Assembly (NCBI RefSeq): GCF_002968015.1
Contig: NZ_PUIP01000004.1
Coordinates: forward strand, 372,001 to 436,000
DNA: 64,000 bases
Reading direction: 5' to 3'
DNA from: Massilia phosphatilytica
Lineage (GTDB): Bacteria > Pseudomonadota > Gammaproteobacteria > Burkholderiales > Burkholderiaceae_D
Each line of letters starts with the position of its first letter. The stretch's first letter is position 1. The position numbers and the translations under genes were made by a program. The notes beneath the pieces are model-generated. The model did no database searches. It saw only the letters and a list, made by a program, of their open reading frames with translations, and was not told where the DNA came from. Shown here piece by piece: positions 34,672 to 43,854 of this stretch.

Positions 34672-36594
34672 ATGAACACTCGCAAGATGACGTTGGCGGC
34701 CGCGGTGCTGGCCGCCCTGAGCGGGGCCGCGTGCGCCGCAACCGCTGGCCAGGTCACGGTGACGTCGCCGAACGGCCGGGCCGCGATCAAGATCGCACGG
34801 GACGGCGGCACCTATGTCGTCACGCGCGGCGGCGAAACGGTGATCGCCGCGTCGCCGCTGGGCCTGGAGCTCGACGGCCAGCCGGACTTCGGCGCGCTCG
34901 TCCTCGACAAGGTCACCAAGACCAGCGCGGACCGCGAGATTCCGCTGGTCGCGACGAAGGCGTCCAGCGCACGCGATCATTACCGCGCCGCGACGCTCCA
35001 GTTCCACGACCGCGCGGACAGCACGCGCCGCCTGCTCGTCGATGTGCGCGCCTATGATGACGGCGTCGCCTTCCGCTACCGCATCGACGGCAGCGCACCG
35101 GTGCGCCTGCGCGGCGAAAAGACGGCGTTCGTTCCGGCCGGCGATCCGGAATGCCTCGTCTCCGTGTTCGACGGTGCGCACGAAGTGCCTTTCGCACGCC
35201 AGAAGATTTCCCAGCTGGACGACAAGCGGGGCTACGATGTGCCCGTCGTGTGCACGACGCCGTCCGGCCGCACCGCGTACGCGATCACCCAGTCGAACCT
35301 CGCAGGTTATACGGGTGCGTCGCTGTGGCGCGAAGACGCGGGCCTGCGCGTACACCTGTCGGGTGTGCCGGGCCGCGCCGCGCCCGCCTACGAATCGCAG
35401 GCCGGGTTGCAGACGGCGTGGCGCGTCGTTATGCTGGCCAACCGGCCGGGCGATCTTATCGCGTCGAATGTAGTCGGCAACCTGAACCCGGCCCCGCAGG
35501 GCGATTTCAGCTGGGTCAAGCCTGGCAAGGCAGCGTGGGACTGGTGGTCGGGCCCGCTCGCGGGCATGAAGCCGGACATGGCCGCGTACCGCCGCTTCAT
35601 CGACTTCGCAGGCGCGTCGGGCTTCCCGTATTACCTGATCGACGCCGGCTGGGCGCAGGGCAGCGGCGGCTGCTGCGACGCGCTGCCGGGCACGGACATC
35701 ACCCGTGCCGCGGACGGCATCGATATGCCGGCCCTCGTCCAGTACGCGGCGGAGAAGGGCGTCGGCCTGATCCTGTGGGCGCACTGGGAGCACGTGCGGA
35801 ACCGCATGGACGAGGTGCTCGACACCTATGCGCACTGGGGCATCAAGGGCGTCAAGATCGACTTCATGAACCGCGACGACCAGGAAGTCGTCGACTTCTA
35901 CCAGCGCGTCGCGGCCGCCACGGCCCAGCGCCACCTGCTGCTGGACCTGCATGGCGCCTACGTGCCGGCCGGCCTGCAGCGCACGTACCCGAACTTCATC
36001 ACGCAGGAAGGCGTAATGGGCGCGGAGTGGGACAAGATGAAAACGATCGTCACGCCCGAGCACAACCTGATGCTGCCGTACACGCGCATGCTGGCCGGTC
36101 CGATCGACTACACGCCGGGCGGCTTCCGCAACGGCACGCCGGCAACGTTCCAGGTGCGCGCCGTGCTGCCGTTCACGCAGAACACCCGTGGCCAGGAGCT
36201 GGCGAAATACGTCGTGTACGACAGCCCGCTGCAGATGGTGTCCGACGATCCGGATGCCTACCGCGACGCCGAAGGCTTCGATTTCATCCGCAAGGTGCCG
36301 ACGGCGTGGGACGAGACCCGTTTCCTGTCCGGTGAACCGGGCAAGGACATCGTGCTCGCGCGCCGCCAGGGCCAGACGTGGTACGTGGGCGCGATGTCGG
36401 CGGACGAGGGCGCGACGACGAAACGCGCGGCGCTGAACTTCCTGCCGGCCGGGCGTTACAAGGCCACGATCTGGGAAGACGGCGCCACGCCGAACAACGT
36501 CACCCTGCGTGAAGTGGACGTGACCGCGCGCGACGCCCTGGCCCTGCAACTGGCGGGGGTGGGCGGCGCGGTGGTCATCCTCGAGGCACGCTGA
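34672..36594 (+). CDS. Secreted GH97 glycosidase, probably retaining (alpha-galactosidase type)
   Basis: This 640-residue exported enzyme has a signal peptide (about 1-22), an N-terminal beta-sandwich (about 25-280), a catalytic barrel with WDWWSGPLAG, PYYLIDAGWA and ILWAHWEH, and a C-terminal beta domain. GH97 contains inverting alpha-glucosidases (SusB) and retaining alpha-galactosidases (BtGH97b); the retaining ones have an aspartate nucleophile where SusB has glycine. Here GIKGVKIDFMNRDD has D397 at that position, so I infer a retaining alpha-galactosidase-like enzyme. It is coupled to the fucosidase gene (one-base gap). Its stop codon abuts the glf stop codon on the other strand. Confidence 0.88.
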   Translation: MNTRKMTLAAAVLAALSGAACAATAGQVTVTSPNGRAAIKIARDGGTYVVTRGGETVIAASPLGLELDGQPDFGALVLDKVTKTSADREIPLVATKASSARDHYRAATLQFHDRADSTRRLLVDVRAYDDGVAFRYRIDGSAPVRLRGEKTAFVPAGDPECLVSVFDGAHEVPFARQKISQLDDKRGYDVPVVCTTPSGRTAYAITQSNLAGYTGASLWREDAGLRVHLSGVPGRAAPAYESQAGLQTAWRVVMLANRPGDLIASNVVGNLNPAPQGDFSWVKPGKAAWDWWSGPLAGMKPDMAAYRRFIDFAGASGFPYYLIDAGWAQGSGGCCDALPGTDITRAADGIDMPALVQYAAEKGVGLILWAHWEHVRNRMDEVLDTYAHWGIKGVKIDFMNRDDQEVVDFYQRVAAATAQRHLLLDLHGAYVPAGLQRTYPNFITQEGVMGAEWDKMKTIVTPEHNLMLPYTRMLAGPIDYTPGGFRNGTPATFQVRAVLPFTQNTRGQELAKYVVYDSPLQMVSDDPDAYRDAEGFDFIRKVPTAWDETRFLSGEPGKDIVLARRQGQTWYVGAMSADEGATTKRAALNFLPAGRYKATIWEDGATPNNVTLREVDVTARDALALQLAGVGGAVVILEAR

Positions 36595-37770
<1,176 letters not shown>

Positions 37771-37933
37771 TTATCTGTGATCCATGCCCGCATGCGCTGC
37801 TGGTGTGACTTGCAGTTACTACACGATAGGAATGTGAAATATAGTGCCAAAAATATATCATCCTTCACCCGTTTGGCCCCGCACAATTGGATGCGGACGA
37901 ATGCAAGATGGTTTTCCGGACGCGTCACGTAAA

Positions 37934-37963
37934 CGCAAAAACCGCCGGCCGAAGCCAGCGGTT
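37934..37963 (-). terminator. Intrinsic terminator of the KGG protein gene
   Basis: Read on the minus strand, a 10-bp stem with one T-G wobble closes a TTCG tetraloop (bases 37940-37949 with 37954-37963) and is followed by TTTTT. It lies 25 bases after the KGG gene stop at 37988 and is one of the clearest rho-independent terminators in the window. Confidence 0.9.
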
Positions 37964-37987
37964 CGATGATCGACAAGACGTCAGTGC

Positions 37988-38311
37988 TTAACGCTTGTTG
38001 TCATTCTTGTGGCTCTGCGAGCCGGCCTTCGCGTGCTGCTCCGGCGTGCCGCCGCGGGTGCTGTTGCCGCTCTGCTGGTTGCCGCCGTTGCCGCTCTGGT
38101 TATTGCCGTCGTTCTTGTGGCTCATCGAGCCGGCACGGCGTGCTTCTTCCGAGGTGAACTCGTGGGCATTGCCCGAAGCGTGGGCAGCCTTGCCGCCTTC
38201 CGATGCGATGTCGCGCTGCTTTTGCGGGTCCATCGATGCGAAACCACGGTTGCTGGTATCGCCGCTCTGGTTGTTGCCTTTGTTACCGCCTTGTTGGTTG
38301 TTCGATGCCAT
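37988..38311 (-). CDS. KGG-domain (YciG/GsiB-like) stress protein
   Basis: This 107-residue, very hydrophilic protein is rich in Gly, Asn, Gln and Ser. It contains RGFASMDPQKQRDIASEGGKAAHASG, the stress-induced KGG motif, then two degenerate copies: EEARRAGSMSHKND and EQHAKAGSQSHKND. Proteins of this type are intrinsically disordered and accumulate under general or desiccation stress; a molecular activity is not known. AAAGGAGAACG gives a strong ribosome binding site. A clear terminator follows, and the MscS gene lies 174 bases upstream on the same strand. Confidence 0.88.
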   Translation of the reverse strand: MASNNQQGGNKGNNQSGDTSNRGFASMDPQKQRDIASEGGKAAHASGNAHEFTSEEARRAGSMSHKNDGNNQSGNGGNQQSGNSTRGGTPEQHAKAGSQSHKNDNKR

Positions 38312-38485
38312 GATCGTTCTCCTTTAAGTTGGTGTAAGCGCGTTTGCACTCTCTCTGCCGGACAGGCGTCTGGTGACTGCCGATCGCGACGAGGTGAAGC
38401 CATGTTAAAGGCGCACTCATGCATGGTGAATAGGATTACTTATGGCTGGCTTGTAGGATGAGTCTGTCCATTTTGGTGCAACGAT

Positions 38486-39607
38486 TCAGTGAAAGGACGG
38501 TCCCGGCGGCATCGCATCGCCACGGCGCAGGAAGGATTCCGCGAGCTTCGGGTCGTCCAGGCGCACGATCGACAGCGGGTGCGCGAACTCGATGCCTTCC
38601 TGCTGGAAGCGCCGGTAGACCTCGAGGAAAATGTCCTGCTGCGCATCCATGTGCAGGATGTAGTCCGGGCTACGGAAGTGGTACACGACCTCGAAATCCA
38701 GCGACCACTGGCCCCAGCTGAAGAAGTGGGCGCGCTCGAAATCGATGTCCGGTTTGCTCGTGATGATCTCGCGGATGATGTGCGGGATCCGGCACAGCAG
38801 GTCTTCCGGCGTCCCGTACGCGACCCGCAGCACGAACGCCACGCGCCGCGTCTGCATGCGCTTGTGGTTGTGGATCCGGCTCTTCAGCAGCTCGCCGTTG
38901 GAGAACACGACCTGCTCGCCGCCGAGCCCCCGCACGCGTGTCGTCTTGAGGCCGATGTGTTCCACCGAGCCGAGCACGTCGCCCACGATGATGAAATCGC
39001 CGACCTCGAATGGCTTGTCCAGCATGATCGAGAGCGAGGCAAACAGGTCGCCCAGGATGTTCTGCGTGGCCAGCGCGACGGCGACGCCGCCGATGCCCAG
39101 GCTGGCGACGAGGGTCGTGATGTTGATCCCGAAGTTATCGAGGATCATCAAGGTGACGACCACCCACAGCAGCAGCCGCGATATGAAGCACAGCACGCTG
39201 CTCGATGCCCGCCGCGCGCCGTCGACGGGGCCGATGCTGAACCGGTCGCGCCAGGCGCGCAGGCCCGTATCGCCCCAGACCGCCGCCTGCAGCAGCAGCG
39301 ACGCGATGGCGATGCGCGTGACGAATTTGTCCTGCTTTGCCGTCAGCTCCAGGAACGTACTCCCGAAGTACAGCGCGAACACGAGGATGAACAGCGAATA
39401 GGTATTCGACAGCATCGCCGTGACGAAGTCGTCCAGCCGGGTTTCCGTCCGGCGCGACAGGGCTTCCATGCGCCGTAGCACGAAGGCGCGCAGGAACAGC
39501 ATCGCGACGGCCGAGCCACCCGCCACGGCCAGGGCCAGGGCCCAGTCTTCGAAAGGATTGTTGAGAAAGGAGAAATGCCCGGTTCGGGACAGGAAAGGAA
39601 ACGTCAT
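38486..39607 (-). CDS. MscS-family mechanosensitive channel (second copy)
   Basis: This 373-residue inner-membrane channel resembles the one at 7768-8898. Four hydrophobic segments lie in the first ~180 residues, then the pore helix VASLGIGGVAVALATQNILGDLFASLSI, then the beta domain with VGDFIIVGDVLGSVEHIGLKTT and the C-terminal domain. The ATG at 39607 is used; a TTG two codons upstream is possible and neither has a clear ribosome binding site. It is divergent from the large hybrid kinase gene, whose start lies 130 bases away. It probably protects against hypo-osmotic shock. Confidence 0.92.
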   Translation of the reverse strand: MTFPFLSRTGHFSFLNNPFEDWALALAVAGGSAVAMLFLRAFVLRRMEALSRRTETRLDDFVTAMLSNTYSLFILVFALYFGSTFLELTAKQDKFVTRIAIASLLLQAAVWGDTGLRAWRDRFSIGPVDGARRASSSVLCFISRLLLWVVVTLMILDNFGINITTLVASLGIGGVAVALATQNILGDLFASLSIMLDKPFEVGDFIIVGDVLGSVEHIGLKTTRVRGLGGEQVVFSNGELLKSRIHNHKRMQTRRVAFVLRVAYGTPEDLLCRIPHIIREIITSKPDIDFERAHFFSWGQWSLDFEVVYHFRSPDYILHMDAQQDIFLEVYRRFQQEGIEFAHPLSIVRLDDPKLAESFLRRGDAMPPGPSFH

Positions 39608-39736
39608 CGACAAGATTCAATAAAAGCGAAACCAGGCGCCAGTGTGGGGGCGTGCGGCATCCGGCCGCGCACAATTGACTTTCGGAAGGGCGCGGCATAC
39701 ATTGTCTTATTTGCATCAATACACCGCCAGACACTG

Positions 39737-42700
39737 ATGGCCCCCGACCAGACCACCAAGATCCTGCTCGTCGATGACCAGCCAGCCAACCTGGCAGTGC
39801 TGGAAGCCATCCTGGCGGACCTGGGCCAGGCGCTCGTGTCCGTCACGTCCGGCGAGGCGGCGCTGCGTGAAGTCCTCGCCCACGATTTCGCGGTCGTCCT
39901 GCTGGACATACGCATGCCGACGATGAACGGTTTCGAGCTGGCGGAGCTGATCCGCGAACACCCGCGAACGCACAGCCTGCCGATCATCTTCCTCACCGCC
40001 GGCGATGCCGAAGAATTCCCGCTCGAGCGCGCGTACGCGCTGGGCGCGGTCGATTACCTCACCAAACCGTTCAATCCCATCGTCCTGCGCGCCAAGGTCG
40101 CGGTGTTCATCGACCTGTACCGCAAGAACGCGGAACTGGCCCGCATCGAGGAAGCGCGCCACCGCGCGCAACTGCGCTCGCGCGACGCGCGCCTGCGCCT
40201 CATCCTCGACAACATCCGCGATTACGCGTTCATCGGCACCGGCGTCGACCGCATCGTGACGGAATGGGAAGGGGGCGCCGCCGCGATCACCGGATGGGCG
40301 CCCGACGACGTGCGCGGGCGCAGCGTCGACCTGCTGTTCACGCCGGAAGATGCGGCCGCCGGCATGCCGGAACAGGAAGCCCGGCGCGCGCTCGACCAGG
40401 GCCGCGCCGAGGATCGCCGCTGGCACCTGCGCCGCGACGGGACGCGCTTTTTCGCCGACGGCGTGATGGTGCCGCTGCGCGACGAGGCGGGCGTCCACGT
40501 CGGCTTCGCCAAGATCATCCGCGACGCGACCGCCGAAAAGCTGGCCGCCGAGCGGCTGGCAGAGAGCGAACAGCAACTGGGCGAAAGCCGGCGCCAGGCC
40601 GAGGCCGAGCGCGAGCGCCTGCTGCGCGAACTGCAGGCCGCCAGCGAGCGCATGCGCGACATCTTCCACCGCGCGCCCGCCATCATGTGCGTGATGAGCG
40701 GCCCGGACCACGTGATCGAGATGGCCAACCAGCGCTTCCTGGAACTGGCCGGCGGCCGCCGTCTCTCCTGGCGCCCCGTACGCACGGCGCTGCCGGAACT
40801 CGCGGGCCAGGGCTTCACCGACGTGCTGGACCGCGTCTTTGCGAGTGGCGAAGCGGTCGAGGGCCACAACGTGCGCCTGCTGCTGGCCCCCGTGCCGGAA
40901 GGCGCCGCCGATGCGCACCCGGGCCTGGAAGAACACTTCCTCGACTTCGTCTGCATGGCGCTGCGCGAGCCGGACGGCAGCATCTCCGGCGTGCTGCTGC
41001 ATGGCGTCGACGTCACCGAGCGTACGCGCGCGAACCTGCTCGCCATCGGCCAGCGCGGCGCACTCGAACTGGCCGTCACCGACGCGCCGCTGGGCGACGT
41101 GCTGGACGTGCTGGCCCGCACCGCCGAGGATTACACGGGCGGCGCCGCACTCGCGTCAGTGCAGCTGATGATCGGCGGCGCCCGCCTGCAGCACGCGGCG
41201 GCGCCTTCGCTCGCCATCGAATTCCAGCGCGCGATCGACACGGTCGCCGTCGGCCCCGTGGCCGGCGCCGCCAGCAGCGCGGCCTGGCGCGGGGAGCCGA
41301 TCGTCAGCGCGGACATCGCCGCCGATCCGCTGTGGCAGCAGCACGTCCTGCTCGCGCAAGCGTACGGACTGCGCGCGGCGCGCGCGCTGCCGATCCTGGC
41401 GCCGTCCGGTGCGGTGCTCGGCACGTTTACCTTGTACTACCGCGAACGGCGCCTGCCGAATCCGCAGGAAGAAGCGGCGCTCGCACTGCTGGCGAATACG
41501 GCGTCGCTCGTGATCGGGCAGCGCCACGAGGCGGCCGAACGCCAGGCGGCGGAGCACCGCTCGCGCGCGATCCTGGAGAGCATGAGCGAAGGCTTCATCG
41601 CCCTCGACCCGGCATGGCGCATCACGTACGCGAACGGTGCGGCGGAAGCCGTCACGCAGCGGCCGCGCGAGGAACTGGTCGGCGCCCAGTTCTGGGACCT
41701 GTTCGCGCGGCTGCAGGGCAGCCCGCAGGAACGGGCCCTGCGGCGCACCGCACTGGAACGCACGCGCACCCGCATCGAAGCCTTCGACGATGCGCAGGGC
41801 CGCTGGTTCGAAATCAATTCGTTCCCGATGGGGGCGGGCGGCGCGGACTCGGGCGGGCTGGCCTTGTACTTCCGCGACGAGACGGACCGCCGCCGCGCCG
41901 AGGAGGGGATCCGCCGCCTGGCCGCCGTGGCCGAACAGTCGTCCGACTTCATCGGCATCTTCACGCCGGACGCGGGCGGCATCTACCTGAACCCGGCGGG
42001 CCGGCGCATGGCGGGCCTGGGCGACGGCACCAACATCGCCGCGTGGCGCATGATCGATTTCTTCCCGCGCGAGGACCGGCCGTTCGTGCGCGACCACGTG
42101 ATGGCCGCGCTGACCGACGGCGCCGCCGAATGGGAGGGAGAGTTGCGCCTCGCCCAGCCCGACGGCCGGCCCCCGATGCCCGTCTACTTCAAGGGATTCG
42201 CCGTGCGCGACGCGGACGGCAACAACATCGGCCTCGCCACCATCACGCGCGACATCACGGCGCAGAAGCGCGCCGAGGACGAGCTGCGCCGCGTGGCCGC
42301 CGACCTGTCGGAGGCGGACCACCGCAAGAGCGAGTTCCTGGCCACGCTCGCGCACGAACTGCGCAACCCGCTGGCGCCGATCCGCACAGGACTCGACCTG
42401 CTGCGCATGGCGCCGGGCGACCCGGACGCGCTGGCGCGCATCCATGCGATGATGGACCGCCAGCTGGGCCACCTGATCCACCTCGTCGACGACCTGCTGG
42501 ACATCGCCCGCATCACGCGCGGCAAGATCGAACTGAAACGGGAGACCGTCGACCTGAAGGTCATCGCGCAGATGGCCGTGGAGACGAGCGCCGCGCTGAT
42601 CGAGACGCACGGCCACAGCCTGAACGTCGACCTGCCGGAGGAACCGCTGCCGCTCGAGGCGGACGTCACCCGCATGGTGCAGGTGCTCGCCAACCTGCTG

Positions 42701-43432
42701 AACAACGCCGCCAAGTACACGCCGGCGGGCGGCCGCGTCGCGCTGTCCGTGTGGCGCGAGGACGGTCACGCCGTGGTGGCGGTGTCGGACAGCGGCATCG
42801 GCATCCCGCCCGATGCGATCGGCTCCGTGTTCGAGATGTTCACGCAGGTGCGCGGCAGCCTCGATCGCGCCCAGGGCGGCCTGGGGATCGGGCTGTCGCT
42901 TGTGCGCCGCCTCGTCGAACTGCACGGCGGACGCGTCAGCGCGTTCTCCGCCGGACGCGGCCACGGCAGCACGTTCACGGTGCGCCTGCCGCTGCATCCC
43001 GGCTCGCCGCACGCGCGCAGCAGCGGCGCCGGGGACGGGGCGGACGCAAGGCCGCCGGCGCCGCTGCGCGTGCTGGTGGTCGACGACAATGCGGACGCCG
43101 CCGACAGCCTCGTGGCGCTGCTCGAAGCACTCGGCCACACGACATGGGTCGCGCGCGACGGCCCCGAAGGCCTCGCACTCGCGCTCGAGGCGCGGCCGGA
43201 CCTCGTGCTGCTCGACATCGGGCTGCCGGGCATGAGCGGGTACGAAGTGGCGCGCGCGATCCGGCGCAACCAGGGCGTGCGCCAGATCGTGCTCATCGCG
43301 CTCACGGGCTGGGGCGCACAGAGCGACCAGCAGCAGTCGCACGATGCGGGCTTCGACCAGCACCTGACGAAGCCCGTGAGCCTTGAGGCGCTGGAACAGG
43401 CGCTGGCCGCCGCCGCGCGCACGCTGCCATGA
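39737..43432 (+). CDS. Large hybrid sensor histidine kinase (REC-PAS-PAS-GAF-PAS-PAS-HisKA-HATPase-REC)
   Basis: This cytosolic signalling kinase has 1231 residues and no transmembrane segment. Order: receiver about 1-125 (D57 in VVLLDIRMPTMNG); PAS about 155-265; PAS about 305-430; GAF about 440-590; PAS about 600-710; PAS about 720-840; HisKA with H873 in [15 protein letters not shown]; ATPase domain with [10 protein letters not shown] and [19 protein letters not shown]-terminal receiver with D1160 in LVLLDIGLPGMSG. The start at 39737 gives a receiver-first protein; the frame is open 54 codons further upstream but would overlap the divergent MscS gene. It has no DNA-binding output, so it must pass phosphate to another protein. 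The NUDIX gene overlaps its stop by four bases. Confidence 0.9.
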   Translation: MAPDQTTKILLVDDQPANLAVLEAILADLGQALVSVTSGEAALREVLAHDFAVVLLDIRMPTMNGFELAELIREHPRTHSLPIIFLTAGDAEEFPLERAYALGAVDYLTKPFNPIVLRAKVAVFIDLYRKNAELARIEEARHRAQLRSRDARLRLILDNIRDYAFIGTGVDRIVTEWEGGAAAITGWAPDDVRGRSVDLLFTPEDAAAGMPEQEARRALDQGRAEDRRWHLRRDGTRFFADGVMVPLRDEAGVHVGFAKIIRDATAEKLAAERLAESEQQLGESRRQAEAERERLLRELQAASERMRDIFHRAPAIMCVMSGPDHVIEMANQRFLELAGGRRLSWRPVRTALPELAGQGFTDVLDRVFASGEAVEGHNVRLLLAPVPEGAADAHPGLEEHFLDFVCMALREPDGSISGVLLHGVDVTERTRANLLAIGQRGALELAVTDAPLGDVLDVLARTAEDYTGGAALASVQLMIGGARLQHAAAPSLAIEFQRAIDTVAVGPVAGAASSAAWRGEPIVSADIAADPLWQQHVLLAQAYGLRAARALPILAPSGAVLGTFTLYYRERRLPNPQEEAALALLANTASLVIGQRHEAAERQAAEHRSRAILESMSEGFIALDPAWRITYANGAAEAVTQRPREELVGAQFWDLFARLQGSPQERALRRTALERTRTRIEAFDDAQGRWFEINSFPMGAGGADSGGLALYFRDETDRRRAEEGIRRLAAVAEQSSDFIGIFTPDAGGIYLNPAGRRMAGLGDGTNIAAWRMIDFFPREDRPFVRDHVMAALTDGAAEWEGELRLAQPDGRPPMPVYFKGFAVRDADGNNIGLATITRDITAQKRAEDELRRVAADLSEADHRKSEFLATLAHELRNPLAPIRTGLDLLRMAPGDPDALARIHAMMDRQLGHLIHLVDDLLDIARITRGKIELKRETVDLKVIAQMAVETSAALIETHGHSLNVDLPEEPLPLEADVTRMVQVLANLLNNAAKYTPAGGRVALSVWREDGHAVVAVSDSGIGIPPDAIGSVFEMFTQVRGSLDRAQGGLGIGLSLVRRLVELHGGRVSAFSAGRGHGSTFTVRLPLHPGSPHARSSGAGDGADARPPAPLRVLVVDDNADAADSLVALLEALGHTTWVARDGPEGLALALEARPDLVLLDIGLPGMSGYEVARAIRRNQGVRQIVLIALTGWGAQSDQQQSHDAGFDQHLTKPVSLEALEQALAAAARTLP

Positions 43433-43854
43433 AGCCCGTCGACGTCTCCTGCGGCACCCTCGTCGTGGACGCCTGCGGCCGGCTGCTGCTGGGCCACGTC
43501 ACGCACACGCCCCGCTGGGACATCCCGAAGGGCTTGCAGGATCCGGGCGAAACGCTGCTGGACGCGGCCATGCGCGAACTGTTCGAAGAGACGGGGCTCG
43601 CATTCCCCGCCGACGCCTTCCGCGAGCTGGGCCGCTTCGACTACCGGCGCGACAAGGTGCTGCACCTGTTCCGCGTGGACGTGGGCGAGATGCTGCCCGA
43701 CCTGGCGCACCTGTCGTGCACCAGCATGTTCCCGCACCATGTGACGGGCAAGCCGACGCCGGAGATGGATGCGTTCCGCTGGGCCACGCGCGACGAGGTG
43801 GCGGCGCTGTGCTGGCCGCGCATGGCCGCGAAGCTGCTAGCGATCGGCTGGTAA
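43429..43854 (+). CDS. NUDIX hydrolase
   Basis: This is a 141-residue cytosolic pyrophosphohydrolase. The NUDIX box is complete from G35 to L57: G35, E41, R49-E50-L51, E53-E54, G56. RWDIPKGLQDPGETL precedes it and suggests the diadenosine polyphosphate/nucleotide type, but the substrate is not readable. The ATG overlaps the hybrid kinase stop (ATGA), so the two are translationally coupled, an unusual pairing. Its 3' end overlaps the 3' end of the convergent kinase gene by 18 bases. Confidence 0.9.
   Translation: MKPVDVSCGTLVVDACGRLLLGHVTHTPRWDIPKGLQDPGETLLDAAMRELFEETGLAFPADAFRELGRFDYRRDKVLHLFRVDVGEMLPDLAHLSCTSMFPHHVTGKPTPEMDAFRWATRDEVAALCWPRMAAKLLAIGW

Noticed and set aside
41156..43363. 735-residue antisense frame inside the first hybrid kinase
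   Set aside because: Shadow frame with no ribosome binding site or family resemblance.
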